A stretch of 42,879 nt of DNA, taken from contig JANWLE010000096.1 of the NCBI GenBank assembly GCA_025451035.1, forward strand, positions 1 to 42,879, in the 5' to 3' direction. Source of the DNA: Solirubrobacteraceae bacterium (GTDB lineage Bacteria > Actinomycetota > Thermoleophilia > Solirubrobacterales > Solirubrobacteraceae). Of the stretch, positions 1-6,821 are shown piece by piece. Numbering within the stretch: position 1 is the first letter of the stretch; the number at the start of each line of letters is the position of its first letter. The notes under the pieces were generated by a model, which was given only the letters and a program-made list of their open reading frames with translations, made no database searches and had not been told where the DNA came from. Both the position numbers and the translations under genes were made by a program.

Positions 1-1
1 T

Positions 2-163
2 GGGGAGCACCGCTCGCTCGGCTCCGTTATCTCCGAGCTTGCTCGTCGAGGGCTGACCCCCGCTCGGGTTGAGGCTGACGACGGACTACCGGTCATCCGT
101 GTGCCGGCAGGTACGCCGCCAATCACGCCAGAGATGGTGCGGCGAGCACTCGACGAGGATTGA
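2..163 (+). CDS. VapB-like antitoxin, C-terminal part (5' end outside window)
   Basis: The open frame enters from the left edge and ends at TGA 161-163; 53 residues are visible. The tail contains GLTPARVEADDGLPVIRVP and then an acidic end (RRALDED), a pattern common in the toxin-binding half of ribbon-helix-helix or AbrB-type VapB antitoxins. The DNA-binding N-terminus lies outside the window, so the fold cannot be confirmed. The strongest support is context: the stop codon overlaps the TTG start of the PIN toxin that follows, the classical antitoxin-first, translationally coupled order. Its expected role is to neutralise that toxin and autoregulate the pair. Confidence 0.7.
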   Translation, partial: GEHRSLGSVISELARRGLTPARVEADDGLPVIRVPAGTPPITPEMVRRALDED

Positions 164-588
164 GCTTCCCGGTGGCGCTGCTGGACGTCAACGCGCTTGT
201 CGCGCTGGCTTGGGACTCGCACGTGCACCATGCGGCGATGCGCGCATGGTTCGCGGCGAACGGTTCCGCGGGATGGGCGACGTGTCCGATCACAGAGAGC
301 GGCTTCGTGCGGGTGTCGTCCAACCCAATCGTGCTGCCAAGCGCGATCGGCGTCGACGCGGCAAGAGGGGTGCTGTCGGCATTGCGCGCACACCCCGATC
401 ATCGCTTCCTGACAGATGACGTCTCAATGGTCGACAGTGACGTGTCGTCGATCGCTGGCTATCGGCAGGTGACCGACGCGCACCTACTGACCCTTGCCCG
501 TCGCCGCGGGGTGCGCCTGGTCACGTTCGAGGCGAGCATCCTCGCCATGGGCTACGGAAATGACGTCGAGGTATTGACCACACTTTGA
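160..588 (+). CDS. vapC: VapC-type PIN-domain ribonuclease toxin
   Basis: 142 residues, the normal length for a single PIN domain. The metal-binding acidic residues are in place: D9 in LLDVNALVAL, E46 in TESGFVR, D106 in VTDAHLL and E124 in VTFEASI, where many relatives have Asp. Family knowledge: VapC toxins are Mg2+-dependent endoribonucleases that cut tRNA or rRNA and stop translation. The TTG start at 160 overlaps the antitoxin stop (TTGA), which fixes the start and couples translation. The gene lies at the left end of the island that runs up to the tRNA-Ala gene, and it may act as an addiction module there. The RNA target cannot be read from sequence. Confidence 0.9.
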   Translation: MSFPVALLDVNALVALAWDSHVHHAAMRAWFAANGSAGWATCPITESGFVRVSSNPIVLPSAIGVDAARGVLSALRAHPDHRFLTDDVSMVDSDVSSIAGYRQVTDAHLLTLARRRGVRLVTFEASILAMGYGNDVEVLTTL

Positions 589-809
589 AAGGATCCGACG
601 GCCGGGGGCCCCTCGGTACTGCAAGTGTCTATGAGCGAAACTGCTCGGCGCGCAAACCATGCGCTGATCATGGCGGCGCCGCTAGATCTCGCGTAGCCAG
701 GCCCGCAAGCCGCGCTTCGTCACCCCCGCAGGAGTCTTGCATTCGCAGCCACAGGACTGTGCGGTGCAAAAACCGAGGGGCCCCCATGCGATCTTGAGCC
801 AGTGGTGCC

Positions 810-1079
810 TTAGCTGCTCGCCTTGTGGCGTGCTGCTCGTCTAGACATCTGGACTAGCGCAATGGCGACCACGTAGAAGGCGGCTCCTACCCCTCGAAAG
901 CCGCCCAAAAGGAAGAAAAGACCCATCGCTGGCAACGCCGCCCAGTACCATGGTGACTTCACCTGATCTCGCCAGGACGCTGTGTGCCACGTCGGGTCGT
1001 TCGTGGCTTCTTTCGCCTGACTCGCCCATCGTTCAGTGAGCCGCTGATCCCATGGCTTCTTGGAAGCATTCGAGGTCAC
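810..1079 (-). CDS. Small hypothetical membrane protein
   Basis: Unrecognised. From the GTG at 1079 it is 89 residues: a charged N-terminal half (KKPWDQRLTERWASQAKEA) followed by two closely spaced hydrophobic segments (SPWYWAALPAMGLFFLLGG and GAAFYVVAIALVQM) and a basic tail. This reads like a small inner-membrane hairpin protein. The same frame stays open up to 1250, but the extra upstream residues would be translated from the dispersed repeat copy at 1186-1248, so the shorter start is preferred. No convincing Shine-Dalgarno sequence is seen. The gene stands alone on the minus strand between the two toxin-antitoxin pairs. It may be real or a remnant. Confidence 0.45.
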   Translation of the reverse strand: MTSNASKKPWDQRLTERWASQAKEATNDPTWHTASWRDQVKSPWYWAALPAMGLFFLLGGFRGVGAAFYVVAIALVQMSRRAARHKASS

Positions 1080-1185
1080 GGTTCGAAGGGTACCAGCGGA
1101 TCCTGAGCCTTCGGAGGGCAGAGGACTCCCTGTGCGCTGCCGGCGGCGTTCGTGTACCGCAATGGTTTGTTTGCCGACAAGAAAA

Positions 1186-1248
1186 ATGGAACCAACCGAA
1201 GTCAATGCGAACCGGATTGCGTCGGTTGCTGGCGGGCGGATCTCGCTC
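1186..1248 (+). repeat. Dispersed 63-bp repeat, copy 1
   Basis: Begins with ATGGAACCAACCGAAGTC and matches four other same-orientation copies in the first 9.2 kb. As a reading frame it continues to TAG 1261-1263 and encodes 25 residues beginning MEPTEVNANRIASVAGG. The upstream flank is GACAAGAAAA. Copy 1 differs from the other copies mainly in its second half. It lies just before the TacA/TacT pair. Confidence 0.85.
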
Positions 1249-1276
1249 ACCGACCCGTCATAGAGTCCTTGAATGC

Positions 1277-1294
1277 ACCGTACAACTACCGTAC
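1277..1294 (+). promoter_or_regulatory. Direct heptamer repeat upstream of the TacA-like gene
   Basis: ACCGTAC occurs at 1277-1283 and again at 1288-1294, 11 bp apart, which is one helical turn; a related ACCCGTAC follows at 1310-1317 inside the start of the gene. Spaced heptamers just ahead of the antitoxin start fit an operator for the ribbon-helix-helix antitoxin and its complex with the toxin, since such pairs are typically autoregulated. This is inference from position. Confidence 0.4.
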
Positions 1295-1303
1295 CATGGG
1301 TGT

Positions 1304-1573
1304 ATGGCTACCCGTACTAGACGGATCGAGATGCGCGCCGACCCAGCCAGCGAGGAGCGGATCTCGCGCGCAGCCCGAGCACGAGACCTCTCGGTCTCCG
1401 CGTTCGTCTTGGCAGCGGCGACGCGTGAGGCCGATCGCGTGCTCGGACGGGCTGACCAGACACTCATCCCGGCCGGCCAGTTCGACGCGCTGGTCGCTGC
1501 ACTTGACCGGGGCGATCCGGCTCCTCGTTTGGAGCAAGCCGCGCGCAGCCCGCGCCCATATCGGCGCACGTGA
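1304..1573 (+). CDS. DUF1778/TacA-type ribbon-helix-helix antitoxin
   Basis: 89 residues starting MATRTRRIEMRADPASEERI. The N-terminal half is the DUF1778 ribbon-helix-helix pattern: a short strand (RIEMR) followed by helices including SRAARARDLSVSAFVLAAA. The C-terminal half, with its Asp- and Pro-rich stretch, is the part that in this family wraps around a GNAT toxin. The ATG at 1304 was chosen over upstream in-frame codons because it gives the family's normal start. The gene overlaps the following acetyltransferase by GTGA. It binds its own promoter DNA in studied relatives; heptamer repeats just upstream are candidate sites. Confidence 0.85.
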   Translation: MATRTRRIEMRADPASEERISRAARARDLSVSAFVLAAATREADRVLGRADQTLIPAGQFDALVAALDRGDPAPRLEQAARSPRPYRRT

Positions 1574-2082
1574 GCGCTTGGACGTCCCAGCCGCTCGGCG
1601 AGCATCACGACCTCGCGCAGCTGGACTGCGGGCGCGATGAGCTTGACCAGTGGTTGCTCCACGAAGCGTTGCGTGCGCAGGCGGCCGGTATCGCCCGCAC
1701 CACCGTGTGGACCAGGCCCGACGATCTGGTGGTCGTCGCGTTCCATGCGATCGCTCCGACCCAGTTCCTGCGCATCGACTTGCCATCGCGTTCACTCAGC
1801 GCCGGCTACAGCACGATCCCTGGCTACCTCATCGCGCGGCTCGCGCTCGCCCGAGCCCTGCACGGGCAAGGCCTGGGCACGCAGTTGCTACTCGACGCAC
1901 TTGAGCGGATCGTCGCCGCTGCGACGAATGCCGGTGGACGCCTGGTTGCCGTGGACGCCCTCGATGATGCTGCCCACAGCTTCTACCGTCACCACGACTT
2001 CCAACCGATTCAAGGCTCACGTCGGCTAGTGATGAAGGTCGCAACCGCTCGCGCAGCCGTCGAGCGAGCGCAATCACCGTGA
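1570..2082 (+). CDS. GNAT-family acetyltransferase toxin (TacT-like)
   Basis: 170 residues, typical for TacT/AtaT-type toxins. The acetyl-CoA binding loop is seen in RLALARALHGQGLGTQLLLD (the R/Q-x-x-G-x-G pattern), and the C-terminal part carries the usual AHSFYRHHDFQPI element with the catalytic-region Tyr. Family knowledge: toxins of this type acetylate the amino group of charged tRNAs and block translation. The GTG start at 1570 overlaps the antitoxin stop (GTGA), so the pair is co-translated. It is the second toxin-antitoxin pair within 2 kb. Which aminoacyl-tRNA is modified cannot be inferred. Confidence 0.88.
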   Translation: MSAWTSQPLGEHHDLAQLDCGRDELDQWLLHEALRAQAAGIARTTVWTRPDDLVVVAFHAIAPTQFLRIDLPSRSLSAGYSTIPGYLIARLALARALHGQGLGTQLLLDALERIVAAATNAGGRLVAVDALDDAAHSFYRHHDFQPIQGSRRLVMKVATARAAVERAQSP

Positions 2083-2152
2083 AAGGTACGGCAACCCGAT
2101 GCCACGGGTGTGCCTCGACGCTTGCAAGCGACTGCCACAGACAACTGTCTGA

Positions 2153-2215
2153 GTGGAGCCAACCGAAGTCAATGCGAACCGCTTTGCGCGGCTGGCGGGC
2201 GGGCGAATGTCACTT
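2153..2215 (+). repeat. Dispersed 63-bp repeat, copy 2
   Basis: Starts GTGGAGCCAACCGAAGTC; as a reading frame it continues to TAG 2264-2266 (37 residues). This copy has the clearest extended match to the tRNA-Ala locus: AACTGTCTGA at 2143-2152, directly before the repeat, is identical to the ten bases at 10446-10455 flanking the tRNA 3' end. The repeat lies 70 bp after the toxin-antitoxin pair and before the thioesterase gene. Confidence 0.9.
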
Positions 2216-2375
2216 GGGGAGCTGACCAGGGTCGTGAGCGACGGGGATTTGCCCCGGGAGGCTTAGGTTCATCCGACGATGGCATCGAGTGGCGGGGCGC
2301 CGCCCGTGAACCAAGGTGCAATTGCGATGCGCGCGAGCGCGGGGTGCTTCTTTCGGGGACTACCACTGAAGGGGC

Positions 2376-2840
2376 TCAGTGGTCTGGACATCGGCCCTCG
2401 GTGGCCGGGCTCATCGTGAGCGTGTCGAGGTCGTCGGCGCCATAGCACTGCAGTGCCCGCCGTACGTGATCGGGGATCGGAGCCTTCTTCCCGAGACAGT
2501 CGGCGTGGACGAAGATATGCACGATGCGGCCGTCGGCGAGCGTATTCCCTTCCCGCACGATTCCGATCGTGGACACCATCGACGTGTTGCCGAGGTGCTT
2601 GATCTCGAGCGTGATCTCGAGTTCGTCGTCGAAGCGCACCGGTGCGCAGAAACGTGCCCCGGTCTCGGCAACCACCAGGTCAAGGCCGTCGGCTGCGAGC
2701 GCTGTGTAAGAGCCGAGAGCCTCGCGCCAAAGCTCGGTTAGGGCGACGTCGAAATAGACAAAATAGTTCGCGTTGAAGACATGGCCTTGAGCATCGCACT
2801 CGTTGTAGCGAACGCGCAGGTGATGCACGAATGCGGGCAT
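2376..2840 (-). CDS. YbgC/FcbC-like hotdog acyl-CoA thioesterase
   Basis: 154 residues from ATG 2840 (MPAFVHHLRVRYNECDAQGH). The signature RYNECDAQGHVFNANYFVYF with D16 is the 4-hydroxybenzoyl-CoA thioesterase-type active-site pattern; the family hydrolyses short or aromatic acyl-CoA esters in the cytoplasm, usually as a tetramer. The reading frame is open for 30 more codons upstream, but these are Arg/Pro-rich and do not look like the family, so the inner ATG was chosen. It is divergent from the CGNR regulator, with 223 bp between the starts, which suggests control by that regulator. The substrate is unknown. Confidence 0.85.
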   Translation of the reverse strand: MPAFVHHLRVRYNECDAQGHVFNANYFVYFDVALTELWREALGSYTALAADGLDLVVAETGARFCAPVRFDDELEITLEIKHLGNTSMVSTIGIVREGNTLADGRIVHIFVHADCLGKKAPIPDHVRRALQCYGADDLDTLTMSPATEGRCPDH

Positions 2841-3010
2841 CGCTAGGCCGCAACCTGCGGGCAGAAGGAGGCAATCACGCCGGGGAGGTCGGGGAAGGTC
2901 GGTCCTTCCCCGACGGCCAGGTTCCGACATCCGGCGTTGCTCCTGACAACATCTCGCGCTGCCATCAGATTCCCCTCACGTGGCCTGGATTTAGAGCCGC
3001 TCATTCATTC

Positions 3011-3046
3011 TATAATCTTACCTGATCATTGCATCTATTGGTAAGA
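3011..3046 (+). promoter_or_regulatory. Promoter -10 with flanking dyad upstream of the CGNR regulator
   Basis: TATAAT at 3011-3016 is an exact consensus -10 hexamer in an AT-rich patch that is unusual for this DNA. It is followed by a perfect 7-bp inverted repeat, TCTTACC (3016-3022) and GGTAAGA (3040-3046), with 17 bp between the arms. The left arm touches the -10 and the right arm ends 17 bp before the ATG at 3064, so a bound protein would block initiation. It is a candidate autoregulatory operator for the downstream regulator; no good -35 is visible. Confidence 0.55.
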
Positions 3047-3063
3047 CACATCGTGCGTCATGG

Positions 3064-3645
3064 ATGCCCGAGACGATCCATCTCTGGGGAGAGGCGCTCT
3101 GCCTGGACTACGCCAACACCGTTGACTGGTCGCCCGACGATGAGCACCTCCATCCCGAGCAGACAGACGTGTTGAGAACGCCGGACACGCTGGGCCGCTG
3201 GGGTCAGCGCCTTGACCTGCTCAGCGACGCGACGTTGGCGAGCGCAGACGAGCTATGCCACGCTCGCGTGCTACGTGACGCCGTTCACTGCCTTTTCTCC
3301 TCAATCAGTCGAGACAAGGCGCCCTCCAAGAAGGACCTAGAGGTGCTGATGAGCAACTACACCCAGGCCGTCAAGCACGCCTCTCTGTTGGCCGGCGAGA
3401 ACTTCTACATGCTCGACTGGCTGGCACACGATCCTCGAAGAATCCGCTACGCCGTCGCGACCGACGCGGTCGCGTTGCTTGCGGACCCCCGCCGTCTGGC
3501 GCGCGTCAGCCGCTGCCCAGGCCGCGGCTGCGGCTGGCTGTTCCTCAATACCAGCGGACGCCGCCGCTGGTGCTCGATGACCACCTGCGGCAGCCGCGAC
3601 AAGATGCGACGCTTGCACCAGCGCCGCACACAACACACGGACTGA
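3064..3645 (+). CDS. ABATE/CGNR zinc-finger transcriptional regulator
   Basis: 193 residues. The N-terminal about 140 residues match the ABATE-type ligand-sensing domain (start LWGEALCLDYANTVDW), and the C-terminal end is the CGNR zinc finger with C151, C156, C170 and C175 in CPGRGCGWLF and RRWCSMTTCGSRDK. The canonical CGNR tetrad reads CGSR here, a conservative change seen at the third residue only. The family consists of probable DNA-binding regulators of small-molecule genes. It is divergent from the thioesterase gene and preceded by a strong -10 and a dyad, so it may regulate itself and perhaps that gene. The effector is not known. Confidence 0.88.
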   Translation: MPETIHLWGEALCLDYANTVDWSPDDEHLHPEQTDVLRTPDTLGRWGQRLDLLSDATLASADELCHARVLRDAVHCLFSSISRDKAPSKKDLEVLMSNYTQAVKHASLLAGENFYMLDWLAHDPRRIRYAVATDAVALLADPRRLARVSRCPGRGCGWLFLNTSGRRRWCSMTTCGSRDKMRRLHQRRTQHTD

Positions 3646-3683
3646 GCGCATCTGCGCACCCGCGTTCGCATTGAGCCTCGCGC

Positions 3684-3746
3684 ATGGAGCCAGCCGAAGT
3701 CAACCCAAACCGGATGGCACAGCTACTAGGCGGCCAAATGTCGCTT
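3684..3746 (+). repeat. Dispersed 63-bp repeat, copy 3
   Basis: Starts ATGGAGCCAGCCGAAGTC and lies 38 bp after the CGNR stop. The reading frame runs to TGA 3768-3770 (28 residues, ending GDPSQLC). It is the most diverged copy at DNA level, yet most of its changes are at third codon positions and it keeps the residues MEPxEVNxNR and GGxMSL. Its TGGAGCCAGCCG is the closest match among the copies to the tRNA-Ala 3' end (TGGAGCTAGCCG). Confidence 0.8.
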
Positions 3747-3770
3747 GGTGACCCGTCCCAGCTATGTTGA

Positions 3771-4113
3771 GCTTCGCCGCTTAGGGCTGTGCTACGGGGC
3801 CATCGAGAGTTGTATCCAGATCGTCCCGGCGTTGGATGACTGTGCGCGGCGCATGCTCGGGCTGATCGTCTGTCAGGAGTGCTTGACGTCGAAAAAACGT
3901 TCCACGGCCGATTGCCCCGAGCCATCTCCGAGCGGGATCTTCTTTCAAGTCGATCCCCGGCCCTTGCGGCTGTCGGCTGTTCGTTCTAGCCCCGAGGATT
4001 AGTCCCGATAGCCAGGGCGCTGATCTCGCGTGGAGGATCTGGATTCGCCAAGCGGCAGGTTGGGTAGTAGCCACATCAGCGTTCACGGCAGGTCAAACAT
4101 AAAGGAGCGCCTC
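3771..4113. other. Non-coding or decayed stretch between repeat copy 3 and the Nramp operon
   Basis: No gene can be supported. Two overlapping frames stay open (plus 3745-4002, minus 3781-4086), but neither has a recognisable domain, a ribosome-binding site or family-like composition. Transposon debris is possible but not shown. The right end holds the leader of the next operon, including its Shine-Dalgarno sequence AAAGGAG. Confidence 0.4.
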
Positions 4114-4269
4114 ATGGGCCTCATAGAGTTGCTTTTGGTTATCTTGGTAATCGCGGCCGTGGCTGGCGGGATCGGCGTGAGCCCGTTGCTTTGGCTGCTG
4201 CTCGTGGTCGCTCTCGTGCTCTTCCTGATGGGCGGCGGGTTCGGTTACCGCAGGGGTGGACGGGTCTAG
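4114..4269 (+). CDS. Very small hydrophobic membrane protein (DUF3309-like)
   Basis: 51 residues, almost wholly hydrophobic: two segments (IELLLVILVIAAVAGGIG and PLLWLLLVVALVLFLMGG) followed by a short Gly/Arg tail (FGYRRGGRV). A clear AAAGGAG Shine-Dalgarno lies 7 bases before ATG 4114 and fixes the start. The composition resembles the small DUF3309-type stress-associated membrane proteins. It is the first gene of a tightly packed set leading to the Nramp-like transporter. The function is unknown. Confidence 0.75.
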   Translation: MGLIELLLVILVIAAVAGGIGVSPLLWLLLVVALVLFLMGGGFGYRRGGRV

Positions 4270-4348
4270 GCCCTATCGCCACATCTATCTAAGAACCGCT
4301 CAGGCGTTATCGACGCTTTCCAACGCGAGCCAACTAGGGCTTAGAACA

Positions 4349-4771
4349 TTGCTTGTGCGTCGTCTTTCGGTTCTGTTGCTCGTGGTGTGTCTCGGCGGTC
4401 CCCTCGGGGGATGCGGGCGCATGGGTCGAGAAGGGGTGCGGGCGAGCATCGAGCAGCTAGCGTCGATTTCGGCTGAGGGCGCCCTGATGGCTGGCGATCT
4501 GGCGCGTGGGCGCACCAAGACTACGTTCGTGCGAGTCCACGGCGCTGAGTTGAGCGCTCAGGCCGAGCACGAGGCTGAGAAGCTCAGTGATGCTCCCGTC
4601 TCGGCAGGCTTGCAGAACTCTGTTCAGGGCGCGATCGAACTGTCCTCGGATATAGCGGGAGCCATCGACGATCTCCGCGTCTCTCCGCATGATCGAAAGC
4701 AGGCGCGCGTGAACGAAGTGAAGCTGCGTCGTTGGGCGGAGGAGACGCGGGGGTTGGCGGAAAAACTGTGA
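4349..4771 (+). CDS. Hypothetical lipoprotein, first partner of the Nramp-like transporter
   Basis: About 140 residues from TTG 4349 (GTG 4355 is an equally possible start). It opens with a basic, hydrophobic signal peptide (RRLSVLLLVVCLGGPLGGC) whose LGGC is a lipobox, so the mature protein should be anchored on the outer face of the membrane. The mature part is helical and charged, rich in Ala, Glu and Ser (SAQAEHEAEKLSD), with no recognised domain. It overlaps the transporter start by 4 bases (GTGA). This arrangement suggests an accessory or sensor role for the transporter, which is inference. Confidence 0.7.
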   Translation: MLVRRLSVLLLVVCLGGPLGGCGRMGREGVRASIEQLASISAEGALMAGDLARGRTKTTFVRVHGAELSAQAEHEAEKLSDAPVSAGLQNSVQGAIELSSDIAGAIDDLRVSPHDRKQARVNEVKLRRWAEETRGLAEKL

Positions 4772-5988
4772 AAAAGCTCTTTCAGATAGCGCTGGGGATC
4801 ATCGCCGCAATTGGCGGATTCGTGGATATCGGCGAGTTGGTGTTCGACACCCAGGCTGGGGCCGATTTCCGTTTCCAACTGCTTTGGGCTGTCCCTGTAG
4901 GTGTACTTGGGATCGTCGTGTTCGCTGAGATGACCGGCCGAGTAGCGGCCGTATCGGGACGCCCCGTGTTCGACGTGGTGAGGATGCGGATGGGCTTGAA
5001 CGTTGGGCTCATCACTCTCGCGGCGTCACTGCTGATTAACCTCATAACACTCGCTGCGGAGGTTGGGGGGGCCGCCATCGTGCTGCAGCTTCTATTCGAC
5101 CTGAACGTCTCCACATTGATCTTGTTGAGTGTGGTCTGCTTGGTGCTAGTCGTCTACTTTGTGCCTTTCGGGGGCATCGAGCGGATCTTTGGCTACTTGG
5201 GTTGTGCGCTCCTGGTGTACGTCGCCGCAGCCGTGCACCTGAAACCCAACTGGCATGAGGTGGGCCAGGGCTTCGTTCCTCACCTGCCCTCCTCGGCTCT
5301 GTATGCGTACTTCGTCATAGGCGTGATCGGCGCGGCATTGGTTCCCTACGAGGTCTACTTTTACAGCTCTGGAGCGATCGAGGATCGTTGGGGCACAGCA
5401 GATCTCAACCTAAACCGAGCCAACGCCGCTCTTGGGTTCGGGCTCGGAGGCATCTTGTCGATTGCGTTGATTGTGGTTGCAGGAGAGGTTTTCTTCGATC
5501 CCCACATCCAGCCGGGGTACTTGGGGACGACGGCGCTGGGAGCCCAGCAGGCTTTTGGGGAGGCAGGCTTGGTGCTCGCCTTGGTTGGCATGCTGTTCGC
5601 GGTAGGGGGTGCAGCAGTGGAGTGCGCGTTCTCTGGTGCATATACGCTCGCGCAGTTCGCGGGATGGGAGTGGGGCAAGTACCGCCGTCCACGCGACGCC
5701 TCGCGCTTCACGATGGCGTGGTTGATCTTCTTTGCGCTCGCGTTCGTGATCGTAGAGACAGGCGTCGATCCCGTGCTGTTGACCGAGTACGCGGTCATCC
5801 TGTCTGTAGTGGCCCTGCCATTGACATATCTGCCGCTGCTGCTAATAGCGCGTGACCGTACCTTCATGGGCGATCATGCCAACGGCATACTTGGCAACGT
5901 GCTTGGCTGGCTCTACTTTGTGATCATCCTCGGCGTCTCGCTGGCTGCGATCCCTTTGATGCTTATCACCAACGGGGGGTCGGTTTGA
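4768..5988 (+). CDS. Divergent Nramp-family metal-ion transporter
   Basis: 406 residues with about 11 predicted membrane segments, the length and layout of Nramp/MntH proteins. The landmark motifs are altered. The first-helix DPGN that coordinates the metal reads DIGE (about residues 20-23), and the sixth-helix MPH reads VPY in ALVPYEVYFYSSG, so the Met that gives manganese/iron transporters their preference is absent. Known Nramp-related magnesium transporters also lack the Met ligand, so Mg2+ or another hard ion is a reasonable guess, not shown. The GTG start at 4768 overlaps the lipoprotein stop. The last base of its TGA is the first base of the next gene's ATG. Confidence 0.85.
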   Translation: MKKLFQIALGIIAAIGGFVDIGELVFDTQAGADFRFQLLWAVPVGVLGIVVFAEMTGRVAAVSGRPVFDVVRMRMGLNVGLITLAASLLINLITLAAEVGGAAIVLQLLFDLNVSTLILLSVVCLVLVVYFVPFGGIERIFGYLGCALLVYVAAAVHLKPNWHEVGQGFVPHLPSSALYAYFVIGVIGAALVPYEVYFYSSGAIEDRWGTADLNLNRANAALGFGLGGILSIALIVVAGEVFFDPHIQPGYLGTTALGAQQAFGEAGLVLALVGMLFAVGGAAVECAFSGAYTLAQFAGWEWGKYRRPRDASRFTMAWLIFFALAFVIVETGVDPVLLTEYAVILSVVALPLTYLPLLLIARDRTFMGDHANGILGNVLGWLYFVIILGVSLAAIPLMLITNGGSV

Positions 5989-6353
5989 TGGAAGACAAGC
6001 AGATGGATCTCGTCTATCGGGTACTCGACGATCAGCTTGTCGACATCGAAGGCCGGCGCTGCGGACGTGTGGATGACCTTGAGTTCGACGGGAGCCTTGG
6101 CGATCCGCCGCGCCTATACGCGATCCTAAGCGGATCGGGGACTTGGCATCGACGTCTGCCACGCCCACTGCGCAAGCTGGGAGAGAGGATTTTCGGGACG
6201 GGGGTCTCGGGACGAGACGTGATCCGTGTGCCATGGGAGCAGGTCGAGGAGATCAGCAGCGTCATCCGGCTGAAAGCCAAGGCCCGCGACCTAGGTCTGG
6301 GTCAAGGCGACGAACGCGACGCCGCTCTCGTCGCCAAGCTCCCCAAGTCATGA
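5988..6353 (+). CDS. PRC-barrel domain protein, first of two
   Basis: 121 residues from ATG 5988. The N-terminal half has the PRC-barrel pattern of short strands (VYRVLDDQLVDIEGRRCGRV and DDLEFDG), followed by a basic linker and a C-terminal piece (IRVPWEQVEEISSVIRL) that is also typical of these beta-barrels. PRC barrels are small binding modules found in photosynthetic reaction-centre H subunits and RimM and often alone. Here the gene starts on the last base of the transporter stop and overlaps the next PRC gene by ATGA, so it is probably made together with the transporter. It may be a cytoplasmic regulatory or gating partner, which is inference. Confidence 0.8.
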   Translation: MEDKQMDLVYRVLDDQLVDIEGRRCGRVDDLEFDGSLGDPPRLYAILSGSGTWHRRLPRPLRKLGERIFGTGVSGRDVIRVPWEQVEEISSVIRLKAKARDLGLGQGDERDAALVAKLPKS

Positions 6354-6616
6354 TCCGCGCGAGCGACCTCATCGGCTGTGAGCTGCGCACCCAGTCCGGC
6401 AGACGGCTCGGCCGGGTCCACGACCTGCGCGCACAGGCAACAGAGGACGGCTGGCAGCTCGTGGGAGTGGTGACAGGACGGCGAGGCATAGCCGCCCGCC
6501 TGGTCGGCAGCGCCGGCAGCGTGGACCCCTTGATTCAAGGCGATGCGATCCCCTGGCAGGCCGTCAAGGCGCTGGAGGTCGGTCTGATCACCGTCTGCGA
6601 CGAACCCTGGCCGTGA
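6350..6616 (+). CDS. PRC-barrel domain protein, second of two
   Basis: 88 residues from ATG 6350, overlapping the preceding stop by ATGA. It has the complete small barrel pattern: IRASDLIGCELRTQSGRRLG, RVHDLRAQ, then GWQLVGVVTGRRG and a closing IPWQAVKALE strand. It resembles the upstream PRC protein only in fold, not as a close copy, so the two may pair as a heterodimer. It is the last gene of the five-gene operon. Confidence 0.8.
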   Translation: MIRASDLIGCELRTQSGRRLGRVHDLRAQATEDGWQLVGVVTGRRGIAARLVGSAGSVDPLIQGDAIPWQAVKALEVGLITVCDEPWP

Positions 6617-6758
6617 CTCAACGCCTCCATGACAAGGCTTCAAAGGGGTCGGACCTTGCGAACGGTCGCGTCCGTAAAGGAATTGAGGCGGCCGTGCTCG
6701 ATCTCCTGGACGCCGATGCCGCTCCGCCATAGCTTGTCGCTATGCAGGATTCTGAAAA

Positions 6759-6821
6759 ATGGAGCCAACCAGACTCAATGCGAACCACTTTGCGCGGCTT
6801 GTGGGCGGGCGGATGTCGCTC
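6759..6821 (+). repeat. Dispersed 63-bp repeat, copy 4 (overlaps the P450 3' end)
   Basis: Starts ATGGAGCCAACCAGACTC, preceded by TTCTGAAAA, which again resembles the tRNA-Ala flank TCTGAA. The reading frame ends at TAG 6834-6836 (25 residues). The antisense strand of this copy encodes the last residues and stop codon of the P450 gene, so the repeat has been built into that gene's end. Confidence 0.88.

Noticed and set aside
2153-2230. Degenerate full tRNA gene at repeat copy 2
   Set aside because: Only the 3'-end-like segment resembles a tRNA. No matching 5' acceptor strand, D-arm or anticodon arm can be drawn on the minus strand, and the T-loop pattern is broken.
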